Shown here: in pieces, positions 6,152 through 6,205 of the stretch
How positions within the stretch are numbered: position 1 is the stretch's first letter
Layout of the letters: each line of letters opens with the position of its first letter
Assembly: GCA_900321365.1 (NCBI GenBank)
Contig: ONVT01000055.1
Coordinates: 1 to 6,205 of the forward strand
From: an uncultured Eubacteriales bacterium
GTDB taxonomy: Bacteria > Bacillota_A > Clostridia > Lachnospirales > Lachnospiraceae
Direction of reading: 5' to 3'
Length of the DNA: 6,205 nucleotides
Made by a program: the position numbers and the translations under genes
Notes under the pieces: generated by a model
What the model saw: only the letters and a program-made list of their open reading frames with translations
Database searches by the model: none
Told to the model about the DNA's origin: nothing

Positions 6152-6205
6152 ATGAAATATAAATGGGTTCAGTGGCGTTACCGAACATGGCAACCGGAAG
6201 AATTA
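6152..6205 (+). CDS. Possible start of a further gene, cut by the window edge
   Basis: An ATG opens a frame of 18 codons that runs off the right edge (MKYKWVQWRYRTWQPEEL). It is rich in aromatic and basic residues. There is no recognisable Shine-Dalgarno; the preceding bases are A-rich (ACAAAAACAGA). A second frame, from an ATG at 6163, is also open to the edge, so the assignment is weak. I do not recognise the product. Confidence 0.2.
   Translation, partial: MKYKWVQWRYRTWQPEEL

Noticed and set aside
1..6205. CRISPR array, insertion sequence, tRNA or prophage elements
   Set aside because: No spaced direct repeats, transposase, terminal inverted repeats, tRNA-like cloverleaf or phage genes were seen anywhere in the window.

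Overview
The window reads as a compact chromosomal stretch from a GC-rich member of the Bacillota, most likely a Clostridia/Lachnospiraceae-type gut or anaerobic lineage. This assignment is an inference. It rests on strong AGGAG-type ribosome binding sites, the Bacillus-like Hsp33, the two-domain glutamine-dependent NAD synthetase, a formate--tetrahydrofolate ligase, and coding sequence that looks GC-rich by eye. No 16S, tRNA or other marker is present to confirm it.

Layout, all on the + strand. 1-191: tail of an unknown upstream unit, a strong intrinsic terminator (103-159) and a probable extended -10 promoter (168-176). 204-1058: a polytopic membrane protein of the ArsP_2 / putative 10-TM heavy-metal exporter family. 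1200-2084: hslO, the redox-regulated chaperone Hsp33. 2241-4175: nadE, glutamine-hydrolysing NAD+ synthetase. 4240-6000: fhs, formate--tetrahydrofolate ligase of a divergent long form. 6001-6205: non-coding sequence with nested hairpins, and possibly the first 18 codons of a further gene running off the window edge.

Gaps between genes are 141, 156 and 64 bases, and none holds a convincing intrinsic terminator. The four genes could therefore be read from the promoter ahead of the transporter, with a possible weak internal promoter ahead of nadE. The chemistry falls into two pairs. The first is a metal/metalloid transporter next to a zinc-thiol oxidative-stress chaperone. The second is an NAD+ maker next to the ATP-dependent entry step of folate one-carbon metabolism. 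Whether either pair is functionally linked is inference.

The four genes are intact and belong to known families, and I do not see a new multi-gene system. The points most worth a second look are the altered active-site motifs and the insertion in Fhs, the internal duplication and Cys/His loop of the transporter, several start-codon decisions set by the Shine-Dalgarno position, a 27-codon reading frame overlapping the hslO stop by ATGA, and the structured sequence after fhs.
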